The notes under the pieces: model-generated
The model's database searches: none
Told to the model about the DNA's origin: nothing
Seen by the model: the letters and a program-made list of their open reading frames with translations, nothing else
Part shown: in pieces, positions 6,622 to 10,883 of the stretch
Layout: every line of letters starts with the position of its first letter
Numbering within the stretch: position 1 is the stretch's first letter
Made by a program: the position numbers and the translations under genes
NCBI GenBank assembly: GCA_946626265.1
Contig: CAMOUE010000059.1
Coordinates: 1-10,883, forward strand
Length of the DNA: 10,883 bases
Direction of reading: 5' to 3'
DNA from: an uncultured Eggerthellaceae bacterium
GTDB lineage: Bacteria > Actinomycetota > Coriobacteriia > Coriobacteriales > Eggerthellaceae

Positions 6622-7821
6622 TCATTTCATGTGCGGGGTGTTCAAGGCGCTCGTCTCCGTGAAATCCCGCGCAACGACGAGCTCGCCTTCCTCCGCACGC
6701 ATAATAATACGGGGCATCGTACGGCTGAGGAACAGATGAAGCCCCTCCGTCACCGAATAAGCACCGCAATTCTCGAATGCGAGCACGTCGCCTTCCCGCA
6801 AGTCCTGCAACTCGACGCCACGCGTCAGGATGTCGTTCGTGGTGCACAGGCTTCCGCAAACGCACCATTCTACGTGCTCGTCGCCCGCGTCCGCTCCCCC
6901 GCGCTCCTCAAGCGTGAGGTTCCTGATTATCGGCACCTTCATTCCCATGAGCTGTCCGACGTAAGCCAAATGGTTGATGCCGCCGTCGACGATGCAGTAG
7001 TTCGTTCCGTCATCGTGCGTCTTCAGGTCGTTGACAGAAGTGAGGTACGTGCCGCACTCCGTCGCGAAGAACCTTCCCATCTCGATGGTCAGCTCGACGC
7101 GTCCGGCCACCTCTTGGAGCGCATCGCGTAATTCGCGCGCAGGCTCAAGCGTGTCCGAGAAATCCTCGCCCTCGAAGAGCGGCACGCCCAAGCCGGGACC
7201 GTACTCCAAACGCTCGACCTCGAAACCGTGTTCGTCACGCAGCTCGTCGAACAGCCCGAGAAGCATCGAAAGCTCCTTGCGCTGATGCTTCAGCTTCTTG
7301 CGCTGCGTGCCGACGAAGTAGTGAATGCCCACGATGTTCAGATGAGGATAATCCTCCTTGTTGTCGACGAGCGACATGAGGTCTGCGCGCGACATGCCGA
7401 ACTGGCTGCCCGAATTCAAGCGCGGCAACACGTCGAGAACCTGCCCGCGCACGGCGCCTTCCGCTTCGATGAGCGCAGCATGCTTGAGCGATTCCGCGGT
7501 GAACACGCCGACGCCGAACTCGGCGGCCTCGTGTACGGATTCCGGGGTCTTGTTCACGCCCGAGAACACGATCATGGCGGGGTCGACGTCGAGCTCCTCG
7601 CATATCGCGAGTTCACCGGGGCTGCACACCTCGAGCTTGTCGGCGACTTCCGCAGCCGCGGGGATGAGGAACGGGTTTGCCTTGATCGCGTAGCACAAGC
7701 CGACGTTGTCGCCGACGATCTCGCGAATGCATTGCATTCGCTGCTTGAACGCAATCGTGTCGAACACGAATGACGGCGTGCCGTATTCGTGCGCCACCTG
7801 GGCGTAATCAATGACTGCCAT
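6622..7821 (-). CDS. Fold-type III PLP-dependent decarboxylase (Orn/DAP decarboxylase family), BtrK-like
   Basis: A 399-residue PLP enzyme with the alanine-racemase-like barrel and C-terminal beta domain. Visible are the PLP lysine Lys48 in CYAIKANP, His167 in VGIHYFVGTQ, the glycine-rich GPGLGVP (208-214), the phosphate-binding EMGR (247-250), a two-cysteine VCGSLCTTND (321-330; Cys322 or Cys326 is the likely active-site cysteine) and GAYSVTEG (353-360). HYFVGTQ and CGSLCTTND differ from LysA (HIGS and CESGD) and recall the branch containing BtrK, which decarboxylates glutamyl groups held on the carrier BtrI, and the exosortase-associated decarboxylases. The start at 7821 follows the adenylating-enzyme stop by one base, with GGAGAGG inside that gene. 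In context it probably makes or modifies the group loaded on the carrier protein. A racemase role or supply of a free amino acid cannot be excluded. The fold is certain; the substrate is unknown. Confidence 0.88.
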   Translation of the reverse strand: MAVIDYAQVAHEYGTPSFVFDTIAFKQRMQCIREIVGDNVGLCYAIKANPFLIPAAAEVADKLEVCSPGELAICEELDVDPAMIVFSGVNKTPESVHEAAEFGVGVFTAESLKHAALIEAEGAVRGQVLDVLPRLNSGSQFGMSRADLMSLVDNKEDYPHLNIVGIHYFVGTQRKKLKHQRKELSMLLGLFDELRDEHGFEVERLEYGPGLGVPLFEGEDFSDTLEPARELRDALQEVAGRVELTIEMGRFFATECGTYLTSVNDLKTHDDGTNYCIVDGGINHLAYVGQLMGMKVPIIRNLTLEERGGADAGDEHVEWCVCGSLCTTNDILTRGVELQDLREGDVLAFENCGAYSVTEGLHLFLSRTMPRIIMRAEEGELVVARDFTETSALNTPHMK

Positions 7822-7822
7822 G

Positions 7823-9334
7823 CTATTTCACCTCTCCGGAAGCGAGCTTCGCGCGGTCGATCTTTCCGTTCTTCGACAACGGCATCTGCTCGAGCTGCTT
7901 GACGTTGTTCGGCATCATGAAGGGCGGCAGCGCTTCGTGCAGCCTGCCCGTGAGCGCCTTCTTGTCGATGTCGCCCGTGTAGAACATGCGGATGCGTTTC
8001 TTGACGCTGTCGTATATGCAGCACGCTCGCGACACGCCGTCGACGGCCTGGGCCGCCGCCTCGATCTCGCCGAGCTCGATGCGCTGCCCCATGTGCTTGA
8101 TCTGGTGATCGACGCGCGAGAGGTACACGAGATTGCCGTTCCCATCGTACTTCGCGAGGTCGCCCGTCTTGTACACCATATCAAGATAGTCCTGGTGAAG
8201 CGGGTTTTGCATGAATGCCTTGGCAGTGCGCTCGACGTCGCGGTAGTAGCCGAGGGCGAGCGTCGGGCCGCCTACGTAGAGCTCGCCGGGCTGATCGGGC
8301 TCGGTGACCCGGGAGCCGTCCTCGCCCACGAGGAAGACGCTCTCGTTGGCAAACGGGACGCCGATGGGGATGCTCTCGTCGAGCGCGTACTCCCTATCGA
8401 TGACGTGGTAGGTGCAATTGCACGTAATCTCGGTCGGGCCGTACACGTTGACGAACGTAGCGTCCGGCAAGGCCGCGCGCCAGACGTTGAGCTGCTTTAT
8501 GGGCATGACCTCGCCACTGAAGGCGACGAGGCGCACCGTTTCGGGAACCTTGTAGTCGAAGCCCTTCATGATAGACACGAAGCACATGGCGCTCACCGCC
8601 CAGACGAGAACGGTCGGCTTGCGCTCGCAAAGGTAATCGAGCAGCTGGACGGGAACGCTGAAATACTCCCGCGGGATAAGGTGAACCGTGGCACCGAGGT
8701 AGATACTCGTGTAGATGTCCTTCACCGACACGTCGAAATCGAGCGGGGCCTGGTTGGCGAACACGTCGTCGGAATTGATGCCAAGCGTTTCTGCGAATAT
8801 GGGAATGAAATCGATTACGGACGCATGCCCTACCGCCACGCCTTTCGGCGTGCCCGTCGACCCACTCGTGAAGTTAATGTAGAGGGGGTCGGTCGCGAGC
8901 GCACCCGCGCGGCGCTCGGCAAGGGCGTTTTCGTCGATGGCGCCATCGAGCAAGGATTCCACCTCGACGACGGCAAGCCCCTCGGGAAACGTTTCGCGCG
9001 CCTGCTCCGCGCTGCCCGCATCGACGACCACGAGCGCGGGCTGCAGCTTCTCGACGATTTTCTCGACGCGCTGTTGCGGTTGGCGCAAATCGACGAACGA
9101 ATAGCAGCAGCCGGCATACACTGCGCCGAACAGCGCGCATATGGCGCGCGTCGTCTTGTCGAGATAGATTGCGACCGGCGTGCGCGGGTTGGCGTGCGTT
9201 GCCAGGTAGGAGCCGATCGCCCGAGCCTTCTGCACAAGATCGGCGTAGGTCACCTCAGAATCGACGTCGGCGAACGCCACCTTGTCCGGCTGCCGTTCCA
9301 CCTGCGTCTCGAGCCATTCGAGTACGTTTCGCAT
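7823..9334 (-). CDS. DltA-like amino-acid adenylating enzyme (carrier-protein ligase)
   Basis: A 503-residue AMP-forming ligase that would activate an amino acid with ATP and load it on the adjacent carrier protein. The start at 9334 has a perfect AGGAGG six bases upstream; the frame extends to 9484 without support. Core motifs seen are NFTSGSTGTPKG (154-165), LDFDVSVKDIYTSI (198-211, Asp201 being the usual amino-group anchor), FSGEVMPIKQLN (DltA-type), YGPTEITCNCTY (298-309), YKTGDLAKYD (388-397), SRVDHQIKHMGQRIELGEIE, and the catalytic lysine Lys491 in PLSKNGKIDR. Length and the DIY and GEV motifs are DltA-like. The segment that reads WVSTPSF in DltA is WAVSAMCF here (245-252), so the substrate may not be D-alanine. 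The gene lies 40 bp after the DltD-like gene and one base before the PLP gene. Confidence 0.92.
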   Translation of the reverse strand: MRNVLEWLETQVERQPDKVAFADVDSEVTYADLVQKARAIGSYLATHANPRTPVAIYLDKTTRAICALFGAVYAGCCYSFVDLRQPQQRVEKIVEKLQPALVVVDAGSAEQARETFPEGLAVVEVESLLDGAIDENALAERRAGALATDPLYINFTSGSTGTPKGVAVGHASVIDFIPIFAETLGINSDDVFANQAPLDFDVSVKDIYTSIYLGATVHLIPREYFSVPVQLLDYLCERKPTVLVWAVSAMCFVSIMKGFDYKVPETVRLVAFSGEVMPIKQLNVWRAALPDATFVNVYGPTEITCNCTYHVIDREYALDESIPIGVPFANESVFLVGEDGSRVTEPDQPGELYVGGPTLALGYYRDVERTAKAFMQNPLHQDYLDMVYKTGDLAKYDGNGNLVYLSRVDHQIKHMGQRIELGEIEAAAQAVDGVSRACCIYDSVKKRIRMFYTGDIDKKALTGRLHEALPPFMMPNNVKQLEQMPLSKNGKIDRAKLASGEVK

Positions 9335-9340
9335 GGATTT

Positions 9341-9346
9341 CCTCCT
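9341..9346 (-). promoter_or_regulatory. Ribosome binding site of the adenylating-enzyme gene
   Basis: A perfect AGGAGG on the minus strand, six bases before the ATG at 9334. It rules out the 50-codon upstream extension. Confidence 0.85.
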
Positions 9347-9374
9347 TGCAATCGCTTTTTCGCGCCGAAACCGG

Positions 9375-10733
9375 CTAGAACGTGATGTTGTGCTCGGCGT
9401 ACTTCTCGTACGGAACGTCCTTGCCGACGCCTCGGCCGCATACGCGCACCTTGTAGACGCCCTTCTCTTCGGCGGGATAATCATAATTTGCGTCGGTCGA
9501 CCAATCGCGGACGACCTCGAACTCGTCCGAGTTTGGCTTCATGACCTGTACCTGGTATTCGATCTTGTAGCCACGTCCTCCGAAGCTGCGCATGTGGAGC
9601 TTGATCGCGTCGGCGGTCACTTCGCTCGTGTAGTGAACCATCGCCGTGTACTCCATGCTTCTCAGGCGCTCTTCGTATGTCCAGAACAGCTTGCTGGTGT
9701 CCTCGCCGGCCTCGTGCATGAGCATGAGCTTGGCCAACGCGCCGCTGAAAATCGCCCCACCGGCCGAGTTCATGTGCTGGCAGTCCGCATGATGCCATTC
9801 CTGGCACACATAGAACTCGGGCTTCATCAGGTTGAAGTCGTAGTATGTTCCGCCATGCTCCTCGACGAGCCGTTGGACCTCCCTCGTCATCTCATCGTAG
9901 ATCTTGTGCATGCCAATGTAGCTGTAGTCGGGCAAAGGCGGCGCGACGCCGATGAACTCGATACCGTTCTCCCGGCAGAAATCGCACGCGTCGAGCAGCT
10001 TTTCGATTTTCTTCGCATCGAATTGCGAACCGTTGAAACGCGTGGCGAAGTTGTCATACGTATCGGTATTGCGGTTGTACACGTCGTCGTAGTTCGCATA
10101 GCCGCGCCCGTAATAGTGCCAGCCCTTCTCGTTGATCTCGGCAGCGCGGATGAACGGCGTGCCGTCGAGCTGCATGACCACGTTTCGGGGAATGCTCTTC
10201 AAGCCGTCCTTCACGTACTGCTCGGTCCAGGGGAACAGCCAATTGATCGACTTCTCGTCAAACAGCCAATCGTTGTTGTCGAGCGCATAGGCCAGGTCGT
10301 CGTAGATCTCGAACGGGCTGTCGTTTTCCCAGTGCCACTTCTCGTTCATGAGCACGCGCCCGGGATACATGTCGTACGCACCCTGGTAATTGGCGAAATC
10401 GATGCCGTAGATCACCCGCTTGAGGTTGTGCTTGCTCGCCGCCTCGCGCAGCGCGATGAACGACTCGGGCGTCTCCTGGCTCGGCGTGCACATGTTGAAG
10501 GAATTCGTGCCGAGCACGCCGTCGAGCACGCGCGGATCGAACGCGCGCTCCGAGAGCGACGTGCCGATGATGACCGTGTCGAGGTTTTCCTGCTTGTTGA
10601 ACTCGCTCCACATGACCTGGCTCTTGGAGCCGTAGGGCACCATGACGAAGGAGGTGAGCTGCACGCCCGCGATGACGACGAGGAGCGTGAGCAGGCCGAT
10701 TGCGATTCCCTTTATCTTCTTAGAAATTTGCAT
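9375..10733 (-). CDS. Membrane-anchored DltD-like SGNH protein with extra C-terminal domain
   Basis: A 452-residue protein with one N-terminal membrane anchor (about 9-31) and an extracytoplasmic body. The body shows SGNH/DltD features: a nucleophile block VIIGTSLSERAFDP (Ser59 as likely nucleophile), FNMCTPSQETPES (79-91), and a C-terminal Asp317-x-x-His320 in HHADCQHMNSAGG, where the His is followed by Asn as in DltD. In the Dlt model DltD works with DltB outside the membrane to move the aminoacyl group to the polymer. After the DxxH helix, residues about 358-452 form an added, strand-rich domain with alternating hydrophobic residues, not expected in plain DltD. The ATG at 10733 has GGGAGGG seven bases upstream and overlaps the end of the MBOAT gene by 14 bp. 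An AlgJ/AlgX-like acetyltransferase role is an alternative. Confidence 0.85.
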   Translation of the reverse strand: MQISKKIKGIAIGLLTLLVVIAGVQLTSFVMVPYGSKSQVMWSEFNKQENLDTVIIGTSLSERAFDPRVLDGVLGTNSFNMCTPSQETPESFIALREAASKHNLKRVIYGIDFANYQGAYDMYPGRVLMNEKWHWENDSPFEIYDDLAYALDNNDWLFDEKSINWLFPWTEQYVKDGLKSIPRNVVMQLDGTPFIRAAEINEKGWHYYGRGYANYDDVYNRNTDTYDNFATRFNGSQFDAKKIEKLLDACDFCRENGIEFIGVAPPLPDYSYIGMHKIYDEMTREVQRLVEEHGGTYYDFNLMKPEFYVCQEWHHADCQHMNSAGGAIFSGALAKLMLMHEAGEDTSKLFWTYEERLRSMEYTAMVHYTSEVTADAIKLHMRSFGGRGYKIEYQVQVMKPNSDEFEVVRDWSTDANYDYPAEEKGVYKVRVCGRGVGKDVPYEKYAEHNITF

Positions 10734-10883
10734 ACATGAACCCTCCCGCCGAGGCGAACATGTACGACGACGCTGTCGCCACGATAAGGAACGCGTAAAT
10801 GACCCCGCGCAGCACGAACGGCAGGCCGAGGACCTTCTTGTTCACGTCGATGCCGCACTCACGCAGCACGCTCACGACGAACA
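10720..10883 (-). CDS. C-terminal end of an MBOAT (DltB-like) membrane O-acyltransferase
   Basis: Reading 10881 down to 10722 gives 53 codons and then TAA: FVVSVLRECGIDVNKKVLGL, a proline-led helix (PFVLRGVIYAFLIVATAS), and the ending GGFMYANF. The cytoplasmic loop, a final transmembrane helix of about 20 residues and the terminal G-F-[IM]-Y-x-x-F are typical of the end of DltB/AlgI-type MBOAT proteins. The catalytic His lies outside the window. The frame overlaps the next gene by 14 bp, showing they are one operon. Its predicted role is to move the carrier-bound group across or at the membrane to an extracellular acceptor, with the DltD-like protein. The identification rests on this short end plus the neighbouring dlt-like genes. 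Confidence 0.8.
   Translation of the reverse strand, partial: FVVSVLRECGIDVNKKVLGLPFVLRGVIYAFLIVATASSYMFASAGGFMYANF

Noticed and set aside
6622..7821. Housekeeping diaminopimelate decarboxylase (lysA)
   Set aside because: The HIGS, EPGR and CESGD motifs of LysA are replaced, and the gene is translationally coupled to an adenylating enzyme and a carrier protein, which points to a dedicated role. It remains a fallback if phylogeny disagrees.
7811..9385. Long plus-strand open frame (524 codons) opposite the adenylating-enzyme gene; similar ones at 9282-10739, 3393-4469 and 1590-2645
   Set aside because: They are antisense shadows caused by high G+C codon usage. The minus-strand products have full sets of family motifs and ribosome binding sites; the plus-strand products match nothing recognisable.
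9335..9484. N-terminal extension of the adenylating enzyme by 50 codons
   Set aside because: It runs into the end of the DltD-like gene, is Arg/Ser-rich nonsense, and the AGGAGG at 9341-9346 fixes the start at 9334.

Overview
The window is high in G+C (about 60% by eye) and every supported gene lies on the minus strand, so the map reads from right to left. Coding density, strong AGGAGG ribosome binding sites and the gene families suggest an actinobacterium, most likely a gut-type member of the class Coriobacteriia (Eggerthella/Slackia/Adlercreutzia-like). That placement is inferred from general character; no marker gene is present to prove it.

Region 1 (10883 to 6354) is a tightly packed five-gene operon resembling the dlt (teichoic acid D-alanylation) system, but rearranged and expanded. 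In order of transcription it encodes the C-terminal end of an MBOAT (DltB-like) membrane O-acyltransferase, a membrane-anchored DltD-like SGNH protein with an extra C-terminal domain, a DltA-like amino-acid adenylating enzyme, a fold-type III PLP enzyme of the ornithine/DAP decarboxylase family, and a DltC-like carrier protein. A PLP decarboxylase inside a dlt-like operon is not part of the classical dltABCD pathway. It suggests that the group put on the cell-surface polymer is not simply D-alanine. A perfect 35-bp palindrome, probably a terminator, follows the carrier gene.

Region 2 (6273 to 2776) holds the complete four-gene dTDP-L-rhamnose pathway in the order rfbA, rfbD, rfbB, rfbC. The genes overlap or nearly touch, except for 71 bp before rfbC.

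Region 3 (2633 to 1029) is a LytR-CpsA-Psr (LCP) glycopolymer ligase. Its cytoplasmic N-terminus carries four 16-residue repeats containing a P/R-T-Q-A motif. Region 4 (834 to 1) is housekeeping: a TalC/FSA-family transaldolase with its own promoter-like sequence, then the first 51 codons of a gene that is probably rho.

Read together, regions 1 to 3 look like a cell-envelope locus. The rfb genes supply activated rhamnose for a wall glycopolymer, the LCP protein could attach it to peptidoglycan, and the dlt-like operon could decorate it with an aminoacyl or related group. No glycosyltransferase or polymer exporter is in the window, so the polymer itself is inferred. The longest stretch without a gene is about 194 bp. 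No tRNA, rRNA, CRISPR array or mobile element was seen.
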